NCBI RefSeq assembly: GCF_052065355.1
Contig: NZ_JBQHUF010000008.1
Span: 1-64,000, forward strand
Direction of reading: 5' to 3'
Source: Flavonifractor sp052065355
GTDB lineage: Bacteria; Bacillota; Clostridia; Oscillospirales; Oscillospiraceae
DNA length: 64,000 bases
Part shown: piece by piece, positions 44,302 through 54,053 of the stretch
Layout of the letters: the number at the start of each line of letters is the position of its first letter
Position numbering within the stretch: the first letter of the stretch is position 1
The notes under the pieces: model-generated
The model's input: only the letters and a program-made list of their open reading frames with translations
The model's database searches: none
Told to the model about the DNA's origin: nothing
Position numbers and translations under genes: made by a program

Positions 44302-45780
44302 TTACTGTGCAGGACGGACCAGCACCTCTTCGGTGGTGCCCAGCATGATGGACTTCTCGCTGGGACGCAGTTCACCGGTGTTCTCGTCCCGGCCCTGAAG
44401 CACAAACCGGGCATCGGGATCGCCGATGGTCTGGGCCGCCTCGTTGGAGCCTTCCCAGATGGGATCGCTGGAGGGCTTGCGGTAGCGGTTGAAGATGACA
44501 CCCAGCACGGTGTCGCCTTCATCCATCCAATCGGTCATCATGTTCCAGTCGCCCGCGCTGTCGCCGAAGACAATCAGCGGGCCGGAGCCGTTGTACTTGG
44601 GCGCGATGAAGTTGGTGATGATGGTGCTCTTCCCCTCACCCTGGGTCTGAGCGTACTTGCCCTCGCCGCCCCAGTCGTAGTTATACTCGTTGATGTAGCG
44701 GCCGTTGGCGTCCAGCTTGTTGCGCATGGCGAAGACCTGATCCTCCGGCACACCGTAGCCCATGGCCTTGTTGGCCGCCAGGACGGTGTCGATGGGAGAA
44801 GCGGAAACGATGTACACATCGATGCCGTTGGCCATCAGGGTGGCATACAGGTCCTTCAGCTCGTCGGTGAAGGTGAGGCCGGTGATAAAGCTGGCGGAAA
44901 CCACGCCGCTCTTGCCGGGCAGCTCAACGGGAGAAGTCCAGGTCTCCTCGGCATAGCGGCCGTAGGAAGCCCAGTACTTGTGGGAAGCGGTGGCCAGCTC
45001 CTGGACCTCAGCGGGGGTCATGCCGGTGAACAGATAGGTGACCCAGGGATAGGAGACGGCGTGATCAAAGTAGTCGCCCAGGTTGTTGTACATGAAGCGC
45101 ACCTTGGCCGCGAAATCCTGGTACTGGTTGGAGGCGTGGATGTAGTCCAGATCCTTGTCGCCGGCCAGGCCCTTGTAGTTCTTGTACAGCCAGGCATAAT
45201 CGCTGGAGATGTCGGCGGCCAGGGTGGCGGGGGTGATGTTCTTGCCATCGATGCTGGTGCCCATGCTCTTGTTCAGATCGGGGATGCCGGTCTCCAGCAC
45301 CTCGGTCATGTCCTCGGGCTTGATCTTGAAGATCAGGTTTTCGATCTGATAGACCAGGAGGGCTTCCTGAATATCAAAGATCACGGAAGTATTATCAAAG
45401 TCAAAGACCACATATTTGCCCTTGTTGGCATTTTCATCGATTACAGCCTGGATCCGGGCCCGGGTAGCAGGCGCCCAGTTGCCGGTGATCAGCTGAGTGG
45501 GATCGGGCTTGTAGTGGCTGGTGGTGTCGATGGCGGCGGAATCGGTAGCCGCATCCCAGGTGACGCCGATGTCCAGCGCTTCCGCCAGATCCCGGATCTT
45601 GAAGAAGTTATTGCCGTTGTTGATGTTGTAGGCTTCCACCTGAACGGGCTTGCCGTCCACGCTGATCTTGGTGGTGGCAGGATTGACCGACAGCGCCGCA
45701 AAAGCGGTGGTCATACCCAGGCCCAGAGCGGTCGCCAGACCAAGGGCAAGAATCTTGCTGCTGATGCGATGTTTCTTCAT
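44302..45780 (-). CDS. Secreted HAD-superfamily phosphatase with copper-amine-oxidase-N-type domain
   Basis: 492 residues. A signal peptide (about 1-29) precedes a short copper amine oxidase N-like domain (about 30-90; VDGKPVQVEAYNINNGNNFF, KIRDLAEAL), a common surface module in clostridia. The HAD hydrolase part has motif I VFDFDNTSV (nucleophile D127, D129, T131), motif II YIVSASP, and motif IV FGDSAGDWNMMTD. It is expected to remove phosphate outside the cytoplasm; the substrate is unknown. The start at 45780 has GGAGGA upstream; the frame reaching 45918 is upstream of it. It is convergent with the GNAT gene. Confidence 0.85.
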   Translation of the reverse strand: MKKHRISSKILALGLATALGLGMTTAFAALSVNPATTKISVDGKPVQVEAYNINNGNNFFKIRDLAEALDIGVTWDAATDSAAIDTTSHYKPDPTQLITGNWAPATRARIQAVIDENANKGKYVVFDFDNTSVIFDIQEALLVYQIENLIFKIKPEDMTEVLETGIPDLNKSMGTSIDGKNITPATLAADISSDYAWLYKNYKGLAGDKDLDYIHASNQYQDFAAKVRFMYNNLGDYFDHAVSYPWVTYLFTGMTPAEVQELATASHKYWASYGRYAEETWTSPVELPGKSGVVSASFITGLTFTDELKDLYATLMANGIDVYIVSASPIDTVLAANKAMGYGVPEDQVFAMRNKLDANGRYINEYNYDWGGEGKYAQTQGEGKSTIITNFIAPKYNGSGPLIVFGDSAGDWNMMTDWMDEGDTVLGVIFNRYRKPSSDPIWEGSNEAAQTIGDPDARFVLQGRDENTGELRPSEKSIMLGTTEEVLVRPAQ

Positions 45781-45888
45781 AAAGGGTCTCCTCCTAATAC
45801 ACAATGTGGCCGGAACAGGCCGAACCTGTCCAGCTGCGGAGTCTGTCCTCTTTGCCGGCTCTCCCTCCTTCCTGGTAAAGGCAGGGCC

Positions 45889-45918
45889 ATCATAACACGA
45901 GCATGTTTTCCTTTGCAA
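45889..45918 (-). promoter_or_regulatory. Promoter of the HAD phosphatase gene
   Basis: On the minus strand, TTGCAA (45913-45918), 18 bases, TATGAT (45889-45894). The 350-base gap 45781-46130 otherwise holds only this and the rsmA promoter. Confidence 0.6.
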
Positions 45919-46053
45919 CGAAGCATCGCTATTTCTCCGTATGCGACAATTTCGCTTTCGTTATTTGTGCAATTTATACATTTTTATCTTCCAATATTTC
46001 TCTGTTTTTAGCAAGCATGCTCAGTTTGGTGCAAAACAAGTCCATGCTTCCTG

Positions 46054-46082
46054 TTTTCTTTCCCACCTGGCTGTGGTATAAT
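46054..46082 (+). promoter_or_regulatory. rsmA promoter (extended -10)
   Basis: TGTGG directly before perfect TATAAT (46077-46082). The -35 (TTTTCT at 46054-46059, 17-base spacer) is weak. Confidence 0.6.
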
Positions 46083-46130
46083 GCAGGCACGATACGCCCT
46101 GCGGCAGACTGAGACATGAGGTGATCCCCA

Positions 46131-46994
46131 ATGGATCTGTGCAACGAAAAAGACATCCGGGCCCTGCTGGGCCGTCACGGCTTCCGGTTCTCCAAGAGCA
46201 TGGGCCAGAATTTTCTGATCGAAGGATGGGTTCCCCGCGATATCGCCGACGCCTCCGGCGCTGACGAGCACTGCGGCGTGCTGGAGATCGGGCCGGGCAT
46301 CGGTCCGCTGACGGTGCAGCTGGCCCAGAGAGCGGGCAGAGTGGCCGCCGTTGAGCTGGACAAGTCCCTGCTGCCCATCCTGGACGAGACTCTGGCACCC
46401 TATGATAACGTGACCATTATTCCCGGTGACGCCATGAAGCTGGATCTGGCCGCTCTGGCGGCGGAACAGTTCCCCGGCCTCACTCCCCTGGCCTGCGCCA
46501 ACCTGCCCTACAACATCACCACGCCGGTGATCACCGCCCTCATTGAGGCGGGCTGCTTCCAGGCCATCACGGTGATGATCCAGCGGGAGGTGGCTCTGCG
46601 CATCTGCGCCGCCCCCGGCTCGGCGGATTACGGCGCATTTTCCCTGTTCTGTCAGTACTACACCACCCCGGAGCTGCTGTTCCAGGTGCCGCCGGAGTGC
46701 TTCCTCCCCGCCCCCAAGGTCACCTCCGCCGTCATCCGGCTGGTGCCCAGGCAGACGCCGCCTCAGGATCTGGTGGAGGAAAAGCTGTTCTTCCGGGTGG
46801 TGAAGGCCGCCTTCGCCCAGCGGCGCAAGACGCTGCTCAACACCCTCTCCTCCTCCCTGGGCTCTTCCCTGGACAAGGACGGCCTGCGGCAGGCCATCCA
46901 GGAGGCCGGGCTGTCTCCCGATGTCCGGGGCGAGCGGCTGGGAATTGCTGAGTTCGCCGCTCTGGCTGCAAAAATCCGGGATCTGGAGCCCTGA
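46131..46994 (+). CDS. rsmA: 16S rRNA (adenine 1518/1519-N6) dimethyltransferase
   Basis: KsgA family enzyme that dimethylates two adenosines in the 3' hairpin of 16S rRNA during 30S maturation. Signatures: FSKSMGQNFLIE, SAM motif VLEIGPGIGPLT, ELDKSLLP, and motif IV NLPYNITTPVI. C-terminal helical domain with FAQRRKTLLNTL. 287 residues. GAGGTGAT lies before the ATG. Loss of this enzyme causes kasugamycin resistance in other bacteria. Confidence 0.97.
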   Translation: MDLCNEKDIRALLGRHGFRFSKSMGQNFLIEGWVPRDIADASGADEHCGVLEIGPGIGPLTVQLAQRAGRVAAVELDKSLLPILDETLAPYDNVTIIPGDAMKLDLAALAAEQFPGLTPLACANLPYNITTPVITALIEAGCFQAITVMIQREVALRICAAPGSADYGAFSLFCQYYTTPELLFQVPPECFLPAPKVTSAVIRLVPRQTPPQDLVEEKLFFRVVKAAFAQRRKTLLNTLSSSLGSSLDKDGLRQAIQEAGLSPDVRGERLGIAEFAALAAKIRDLEP

Positions 46995-47064
46995 CCTCCC
47001 GTCGTTCTCAGGTCTGTTTGAAACTTGCAGGAAATAAAATTGCAAAATTGCGCAGGATAGAGAA

Positions 47065-47093
47065 TTGACTTTATGGCCATTTCTGTGTATGAT
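47065..47093 (+). promoter_or_regulatory. pckA promoter
   Basis: TTGACT (47065-47070), 17 bases, TATGAT (47088-47093), preceded by TGTG. A leader of about 80 bases follows. Confidence 0.8.
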
Positions 47094-47178
47094 TATGGTC
47101 ATAGCATCTGAAACTTCCGGGGCTTGACCGCTCCAACCGAGCCCCAGAGAGATCAATACAGAAAAGGGGTCATGCATT

Positions 47179-48786
<1,608 letters not shown>

Positions 48787-48803
48787 ATACAGCTGTCTTT
48801 CCC

Positions 48804-48841
48804 GGCCCCGGTGCGCCAAGGCGCACTGGGGCCGCTTTTTC
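48804..48841 (+). terminator. pckA terminator
   Basis: GGCCCCGGTGCGCC / GGCGCACTGGGGCC with a 2-base loop centre, followed by GCTTTTTC. Confidence 0.9.
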
Positions 48842-48988
48842 TGAGGGAACCACGCTTTCCCTGCGCGTTGTGCACAAATCCCGCCCCGCCTATATTAATG
48901 CAAAATATACAAATATCCTTACATAACCCGCATTTCTCCTGGAATTTCCTCCTTAAAAGTGTTAAAATATCAACAAAGGAGGGATCTC

Positions 48989-49498
48989 ATGTATCAGATC
49001 GGAGATCTGGTGGTCTACGGCGGCAGCGGCGTCTGTCAGGTCACCGCCCTGGGCGAACCAGCCGGTATGCCGGACAATCGGCGTCTTTATTACACCTTGC
49101 AGCCTCTCCACGGAACGGAGGTCATCTACGCCCCTGTGGACTGCAAGGTATCCATGCGTCCTGTGCTTACCGCAGATGAGGCCGAGCATCTGATCGGGCA
49201 GCTGCCTGCCATTCAGGCAGACCTTCCTGAGACCGGCAACGTCCAGCTTCTCTCCCGCCGCTATCAGGAGGCTTTCCGCAGCAACAGCTGTCTGGATCTG
49301 GTCCGGCTGCTCAAAACCATCCACCAGAAGGACAGCGCCGCCCGCAAGCAGGGCAGGCGTCCCGGCAAGGTGGAGGAACATTTCCGCAAGCGGGCGGAGG
49401 ACCTGCTCTACGGAGAGCTCTCTGCTGCGCTCTCCATCCCAATAGAAGAGATTCCGGCGTACATCCGCCGCCGTCTGGGCAGTCAGACCACCGCATAG
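48989..49498 (+). CDS. CarD family transcriptional regulator
   Basis: 169 residues. N-terminal Tudor-like RNA-polymerase-interacting domain (about 1-60; YQIGDLVVYGGSGVCQV, then YYTLQPLHGTEVIYAPVD), as in CarD and the Mfd RID, followed by a helical C-terminal domain (LVRLLKTIHQ to RAEDLLYGELSAAL). CarD proteins bind RNAP beta and adjust open-complex formation, often at rRNA promoters. The start at 48989 has AAAGGAGGG upstream. It is followed by an amidase gene 62 bases later. Confidence 0.9.
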   Translation: MYQIGDLVVYGGSGVCQVTALGEPAGMPDNRRLYYTLQPLHGTEVIYAPVDCKVSMRPVLTADEAEHLIGQLPAIQADLPETGNVQLLSRRYQEAFRSNSCLDLVRLLKTIHQKDSAARKQGRRPGKVEEHFRKRAEDLLYGELSAALSIPIEEIPAYIRRRLGSQTTA

Positions 49499-49560
49499 CC
49501 ATTTTACAGTCTCACCCCCTCCTTTCCCCGCATAGGATAGGCGGAAAGGAGGGTTTTCTT

Positions 49561-50301
49561 ATGCCCATCATCTACCTGTCTCCATCCACTCAGGAAAATA
49601 ACCTCTACGTCACCGGCGGTACGGAAGAGGAGTGGATGAACCGGCTGGCCGACGCCATGGAACCCTATCTCACCGCCGCCGGTATCCGGTTCTCCCGCAA
49701 CACCCCCGAAATGACTGCCGTCTCCTCCATACGGGCCTCCAACGCCGGAAATTATGACCTCCACCTGGCGCTCCACTCCAACGCGGCGCCGGAGGGGAAA
49801 TACGGCCAGGTCCGGGGCATCCTGGTGTTCTACTACCCCGGCTCCGCGGAGGGCCAGAAGGCCGCCGACCTGATCGCCAACGGCCTCAAGACCATCTACC
49901 CGCTGCCCAACCTGGTGCGTGCCCAATCCACCAACACCATCGGTGAGGTGCGCCGGGTGCGAGCCCCCTCCGTCTTCCTGGAGCTGGGCTACCACGATAA
50001 CCCGGACGACGCCGCCTGGGTGACCGGCAACCTGGATGCCATCGCCCGCAACATCGTCCTCTCCCTGACGGAGTACTTCGGCCTGCCCTTCCTGGAGCCT
50101 CAGGCGCCCCGCCCGGCGGTAGTGGACGTATCCTGGGGCTATCTCAACATCCGGGACACCCCCTCCCGCTCCGCGCCCGTGCTGGCCAAGGCCTACGACG
50201 GCGCCAAGCTCACCGTCCTGAACCAGTGGGAGGACTGGTATGTGGTCCGCTTCGATGGCCTGGTGGGCTGGGCCAGCGCCGATTTCATCACCTTGATCTA
50301 A
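49561..50301 (+). CDS. N-acetylmuramoyl-L-alanine amidase (Amidase_3) with SH3b domain, no signal peptide
   Basis: 246 residues. The amidase fold begins IYLSPSTQENNLYV rather than with the usual zinc His motif, and continues with LALHSNAAPEG (zinc-binding H72) and VFLELGYHDNPDDA (catalytic Glu region E141). The N-terminal first zinc ligand is therefore altered, as in a subgroup of such proteins in gut Clostridia. A C-terminal SH3b domain (about 185-246; SWGYLNIRDTPSRSAPVL) ends in WASADFITLI. No signal peptide or holin is nearby, so it may be released by lysis or exported another way, possibly phage- or spore-related. GGAGG lies in the leader before the ATG. Confidence 0.75.
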   Translation: MPIIYLSPSTQENNLYVTGGTEEEWMNRLADAMEPYLTAAGIRFSRNTPEMTAVSSIRASNAGNYDLHLALHSNAAPEGKYGQVRGILVFYYPGSAEGQKAADLIANGLKTIYPLPNLVRAQSTNTIGEVRRVRAPSVFLELGYHDNPDDAAWVTGNLDAIARNIVLSLTEYFGLPFLEPQAPRPAVVDVSWGYLNIRDTPSRSAPVLAKAYDGAKLTVLNQWEDWYVVRFDGLVGWASADFITLI

Positions 50302-50383
50302 CGGTGTCGATTTCAGCGTTCATAAATCGTTCACAGTAAGTTCGGAAACGGTTCATCACTTCCGGGAGGAATCTGATATGATA

Positions 50384-50534
50384 GAGACCGTAAGGATACC
50401 AAAGACATGAGACTCCTCCTCTCTCTTCTCTTTCCAAGTGCACAGCCCACTGTCCTCCCGCAGAGCGGCAACAGCTCTCTGCGGGAGGGACAGACAAAAG
50501 TTCCGCGCTGCCTGACCTCAGGGGCGCGTTTTTT
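50384..50534 (+). ncRNA. Candidate structured small RNA or leader with terminator
   Basis: A TATGAT element at about 50378 could start transcription near 50386. The transcript holds a long hairpin at about 50451-50493 (CTGTCCTCCCGCAGAG pairing with CTCTGCGGGAGGGACAG, one bulge) and ends in a strong intrinsic terminator CGCGC..CCTGA / TCAGG.GCGCG with TTTTTT (50504-50534). Before the hairpin, a short frame starts MRLLLSLLF, a leucine-rich leader-like peptide, and CTCCTCCT could pair with ribosome sites. No known RNA family was recognised. Transcription start is inferred. Confidence 0.45.
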
Positions 50535-50535
50535 G

Positions 50536-50751
50536 ATGCCGGAAACAGGAATAGAAACCATTTATTTCGGCAATACTGCATATGAGGTGAGTAATTTGTC
50601 TTATGTCAATCCCGCGATCCGTCCCCAATTCGATTCCATGCCCGCTGATTTGAAAGAACACATCCTGCAAATGAACATCAGACTGGAGACCATGAACGAC
50701 CTGATGGGCTGTCTGGAGCGCATCATAGCGGAGGAAAAAACCGCCCGCTGA
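50536..50751 (+). CDS. Small conserved-looking protein, 71 residues
   Basis: MPETGIETIYFGNTAYEVS followed by NLSYVNPAIRPQFDSM and a helical C-terminus (LQMNIRLETMNDLMG). The body looks like a real soluble small protein, but the start is uncertain: ATG 50536 lies 2 bases after a terminator T-run and lacks a ribosome site, whereas a TTG at 50599 has GAGGTGA 5 bases upstream and would give about 50 residues. No function was recognised. It lies just upstream of the tRNA-Arg promoter. Confidence 0.45.
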   Translation: MPETGIETIYFGNTAYEVSNLSYVNPAIRPQFDSMPADLKEHILQMNIRLETMNDLMGCLERIIAEEKTAR

Positions 50752-50790
50752 GCCTTCGGCAAAATTTTTCAAGTTTTTTTAAAATAATGC

Positions 50791-50819
50791 TTGCATTCTG
50801 TTTCTATCTGTGCTATCAT
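50791..50819 (+). promoter_or_regulatory. tRNA-Arg promoter
   Basis: TTGCAT (50791-50796), 17 bases, TATCAT (50814-50819), preceded by TGTGC. Nearly the same as the rpmE promoter. Confidence 0.85.
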
Positions 50820-50848
50820 AACTAAGCTGTCAGCGAGAGAGTTGACAC

Positions 50849-50925
50849 GCGGCTGTAGCTCAGTTGGATAGAGTGTTTGGCTACGAACCAAAAGGTCGGG
50901 GGTTCGAATCCCTTCAGCCGTACCA
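50849..50925 (+). tRNA. tRNA-Arg (anticodon ACG)
   Basis: 77 bases with encoded CCA. Acceptor GCGGCTG pairs with CAGCCGT, D-arm TAGCTCAGTTGG, anticodon arm TTTGG-CTACGAA-CCAAA (ACG at 50883-50885, read as ICG after deamination, for CGU/CGC/CGA), T-arm GGTTCGAATC. It has its own promoter and terminator. Confidence 0.97.
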
Positions 50926-50964
50926 AAAGAAAGACATCTGCTTTTGCAGATGTCTTTCTTTTTT
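50925..50964 (+). terminator. tRNA-Arg terminator
   Basis: AAAGAAAGACATCTGC / GCAGATGTCTTTCTTT with a TTTT loop and a T-run, directly after the CCA end. Confidence 0.92.
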
Positions 50965-50965
50965 A

Positions 50966-50995
50966 TTGCGCGCAGGCAGGCCTCACAGGTATAAT
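50966..50995 (+). promoter_or_regulatory. Promoter of the 233-residue unknown gene
   Basis: TTGCGC (50966-50971), 18 bases, perfect TATAAT (50990-50995), 33 bases before the start codon. Confidence 0.65.
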
Positions 50996-51028
50996 AGAAG
51001 CATCAGCAGCCTGAATGGAGGGATCCCT

Positions 51029-51730
51029 ATGTCGCAAACATCGTCTTTTGAACTGCATGTGGCTCAGACCGCCACCCGCTCGCCCAAGCTCTTTTTGTAC
51101 ACGCATTATCAAGACCAGGGCCACGCTCCCTTCCTGACGGTGACGCCGCCCTCGGACAACGACCCCTGCATCGTGCTGGAGTGCAGGGACACCTTTAAGT
51201 TCAAGCCCAATCTCCAGGGTGCGGCCAAGAACCGGATCGACCTGTATGCCGCCCGCAGCGCGGCTCTTCCGCTCAGCCAGGCACTGGAGCAGGCGGCGGA
51301 AGGCAAGTCTGCGGCTCAGGAGGCACAGGTCCACCCGGAGCGGAACCAGAGCGGCCCCAAGGCCCTCCCTCTGATTCCCACAAAGACCTATCAGGTCCCC
51401 CTGGTCAACGCCGGGATGTGGATCGCCGGCGCCAGCGTCTTTTCCGCCAGCTGCCAGCTTTATGCGGAGATGGAGCGGCCCGACCCCAACCATGGCGTGA
51501 TGCTGGAGGAGGAGCTCCATCTGGGCATCGCGCTGGGACCGGACACCAAGCTCAACGATACGATCAACAAACAGAAAGTAACGGATGTCCAGGTCCCGGA
51601 TGAGGAACTGAAGGTGCGCAAGGAGAAGAACCCGGTCCCAAAGGGACAGGGCCTGATCCGGATCCGGCTCACGCCCACGCAGGCCGGCAGGCTAGCCCAC
51701 GCCATCGAGCTTCTCTGTACCTCTACCTAA
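51029..51730 (+). CDS. Unrecognised protein, 233 residues
   Basis: No family was recognised. The N-terminal 90 residues look beta-rich (SFELHVAQTATRSPKLFLYT; IVLECRDTFKFKPN). A polar linker follows (about 95-120, Gln/Ala/Glu rich), then a second beta-rich half (TYQVPLVNAGMWIAGASVFS; LYAEMERPDPNHG) and a helical end (TQAGRLAHAIELL). No signal peptide or membrane segment. The start at 51029 has GGAGGG 6 bases upstream; the frame from 50864 begins inside the tRNA. It has its own promoter and shares a terminator with the convergent methyltransferase genes in a tRNA-bounded accessory segment, so a link to them is possible but unproven. Confidence 0.7.
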   Translation: MSQTSSFELHVAQTATRSPKLFLYTHYQDQGHAPFLTVTPPSDNDPCIVLECRDTFKFKPNLQGAAKNRIDLYAARSAALPLSQALEQAAEGKSAAQEAQVHPERNQSGPKALPLIPTKTYQVPLVNAGMWIAGASVFSASCQLYAEMERPDPNHGVMLEEELHLGIALGPDTKLNDTINKQKVTDVQVPDEELKVRKEKNPVPKGQGLIRIRLTPTQAGRLAHAIELLCTST

Positions 51731-51736
51731 TTATAT

Positions 51737-51781
51737 GGGGAGTGGCCCTTACCTGAGGTAAGGACCACTCCCCTGTTTTTT
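51737..51781. terminator. Terminator between the unknown gene and the methyltransferase pair
   Basis: GGGGAGTGG..CCTTACC / GGTAAGG..CCACTCCCC with a short loop; TGTTTTTT follows on the plus strand. Confidence 0.88.
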
Positions 51782-51784
51782 ATC

Positions 51785-54052
51785 TCAAAGGGTCATGCCG
51801 GAGCACTGCTCCAGCAGCTCCCGCTGTCTCTTGTCCAGCTGATAGGCCAGAACAAACAGCTGGTCCAGTTCTCCCCTGGTGTCCTCATAGGAACATTCCG
51901 GGCGGAGAAAGGGCTCCGCAAGGGCGCGGGTCCAGGGCTCCGCGGAAAGAAGCGCTGCCACCCGCCCCAGGATATGCTCCTCTATGGTCCCGACTTGTCC
52001 CCGGAAGGATACCGTTTGCTCCAGCACGTCGGGTCTGGGGACCGGGATCTGTCGGATCACGCTCTGGGTCAGGTCGATCCCCGGCATTTTGAGCCGGACA
52101 AAGGCGTCAAAGCTGGTGGAATTGAAGAGCCCCAGCAGATACAGCAGCGTCCTTTTATCGGAGATCTGCAGCAGCTGGACGGACTGGCAGGTGGGCAGCG
52201 TAGGCAGGATCATGGCCACCATGGTACGGTGATTGGTGGGCGAAGTGAGGCTGCGCCAGCACAATGCGTAGGGCTCCGGATAATTGGCCCGCAGCCTGTC
52301 CCAAAAGGCCCCGTCGATAAAATAACGGCTGACCGGCTCCGGCTTGAGACCGTCGCTCTGAGGCTGCGTGCGGGCAGATGCCTTGGCGCTGTACTTCTGG
52401 GCGTCGGTCATGTCCCCAAAGGTGGAATAGCGGGCGTCATACTGGTAGAGGAATTTCCCCTCATAGATGGGCAGCCAGCCCTTCTCCGGCGTCTTTCTGA
52501 TGTGGGAGGCGTGGCCGGTCAGGTGTACAATCCGCCCGAAATGGCACGCCGGATAGACCTCTTCAAAGACCGGATGGTCCCTGTGGATCTGGCTCAGGAG
52601 CTCCAGTGCCTGGGTGGAAGACACGTTGGGCACCATGGCAGAGGCGGGATTGATCTGTTCCAGTGCCCCATAGTCCAGGGACGCTCTGGGGCAGGTGCGC
52701 AGCTCACCGCTGTCGGTCAGCCCCGCCGCCAGCTGGATCTGGCCCCGGCATCTGGTTCCCGCCGTCAGGATACAGAATTTTTCCCGGGCATCAATGGAGA
52801 AGATGCGTTTGGTATTGTCAAACAGCGCCAGTGCGTACAGGTGGCCCGGCCCGGCTATGGACCGGAACAGGTCCCGGTAGGTCGGCATGGTGACCAGCGA
52901 ACTTTTCACGATCAGAGAGAGAACTCCGTCCGGCGCCAGAGCGTGCAGGGCCAGCTCGGTAAACAGAGCGTAGGTGTTGAGCTCACCCCGCAGCGACTCC
53001 TTCAGCATGGGATGTGCCTGGGCCAGCCCGGAGTAGGCCTTGTAGTCCGCCAGAATAGCGGAATAGCATCGCCACAGTCCGGGTCGTTCCTCTTTCAGCG
53101 CCCGAATCCGCGCTTCCCGCTCCCCCTTCTGGGAGATGGCGGAAATTTCAGGACACAGCAGTTTGAAAAACTTCCGCTCCTCAAAGCGGATCTTTTCCCA
53201 GGGAGGGTTCCCCACCACTACGTCGAATCGTTTCCCCAGCAGCGGCCCGTCCCGCCGGAATCCCATGGCCGCCGCGTAATACCGCCCCTGGGCAAACAGC
53301 CGCACCTTCTCCTCATAGGCGCCCTCCCCCTCCGTGCAGATCAGGGGATTTCCCAGGTGGAAGTGGCACGCCACCTCGCCCCAGCGGTCCCTGGGCACCA
53401 TGGGCAGCAGCCCGCACACGGCGATCTGCAGGGCGATGGGGTCGATATCCGCGCCGTGGAACCGCAGGCAGAGCTCCACCGGGTCGGCTCCTCCCTCCCC
53501 GCACAGCACCTGGAGCATGGCCTGATAAAACTCTCCGCATCCACAGGAAAAATCCACATAGGACCGCTCTGTGACCGGGGTCTCCTGCCGGCACTCATTC
53601 CAATAGAGGTCCTCCACCAGCGCCCGAGCCAGCTGGGGCGGCGTGTAGTAGGCCCCCGCCGTGTCCCGGATGGCCTTTCCCGTCTGATAGCACGCCCCCG
53701 TCTCTGTCACCTGAAAATCCTGCTGCAGCAGCGTCTCATACAGCACGGCCACAGAGGGGACAGCTGCCTCCCTTCTCCACGGGATCTCGCCGGACAGCAG
53801 CCCGGCATGCTTACCAAAGAACCGGCAGATATCCCGGGACAGGAGCCCCAGCCCCGCCATCCGCTCCAGCGCTGTCCCGGGGTCCGGGATCTCCCCGGGC
53901 TGGAACAGGCCCTGGGCATTCAGGCAGGAGAACACGATGGCCTCCAGATAGTGTTTATAGATCTTCACCTGGCCCACATCGGAAAAATCATCCTTCAGCA
54001 GGGCGGGCAGATGGTTTGTTACATAGGCCTGGATCGCTTGCAGCAAGATCAT
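51785..54052 (-). CDS. DNA adenine-type methyltransferase B (Eco57I/PglX-like)
   Basis: 755 residues. A helical N-terminus (1-125) precedes the N6-methyltransferase core: RDTAGAYYTPPQLARALVED at about 129-148, a variant SAM motif I YVDFSCGCGEFYQ (about 165-177, usual D-P-A-C-G-S-G) and catalytic motif IV NPPW at about 282-285. The C-terminal half should carry target recognition. Expected to methylate adenine at a specific site. No PD-(D/E)xK or other nuclease motif was seen. The start ATG 54052 lies 1 base after the stop of methyltransferase A (TGAGATG) with GAAGGAT just upstream; a TTG at 54064 is an alternative. It ends against the terminator shared with the unknown gene. Confidence 0.82.
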   Translation of the reverse strand: MILLQAIQAYVTNHLPALLKDDFSDVGQVKIYKHYLEAIVFSCLNAQGLFQPGEIPDPGTALERMAGLGLLSRDICRFFGKHAGLLSGEIPWRREAAVPSVAVLYETLLQQDFQVTETGACYQTGKAIRDTAGAYYTPPQLARALVEDLYWNECRQETPVTERSYVDFSCGCGEFYQAMLQVLCGEGGADPVELCLRFHGADIDPIALQIAVCGLLPMVPRDRWGEVACHFHLGNPLICTEGEGAYEEKVRLFAQGRYYAAAMGFRRDGPLLGKRFDVVVGNPPWEKIRFEERKFFKLLCPEISAISQKGEREARIRALKEERPGLWRCYSAILADYKAYSGLAQAHPMLKESLRGELNTYALFTELALHALAPDGVLSLIVKSSLVTMPTYRDLFRSIAGPGHLYALALFDNTKRIFSIDAREKFCILTAGTRCRGQIQLAAGLTDSGELRTCPRASLDYGALEQINPASAMVPNVSSTQALELLSQIHRDHPVFEEVYPACHFGRIVHLTGHASHIRKTPEKGWLPIYEGKFLYQYDARYSTFGDMTDAQKYSAKASARTQPQSDGLKPEPVSRYFIDGAFWDRLRANYPEPYALCWRSLTSPTNHRTMVAMILPTLPTCQSVQLLQISDKRTLLYLLGLFNSTSFDAFVRLKMPGIDLTQSVIRQIPVPRPDVLEQTVSFRGQVGTIEEHILGRVAALLSAEPWTRALAEPFLRPECSYEDTRGELDQLFVLAYQLDKRQRELLEQCSGMTL

Positions 54053-54053
54053 C

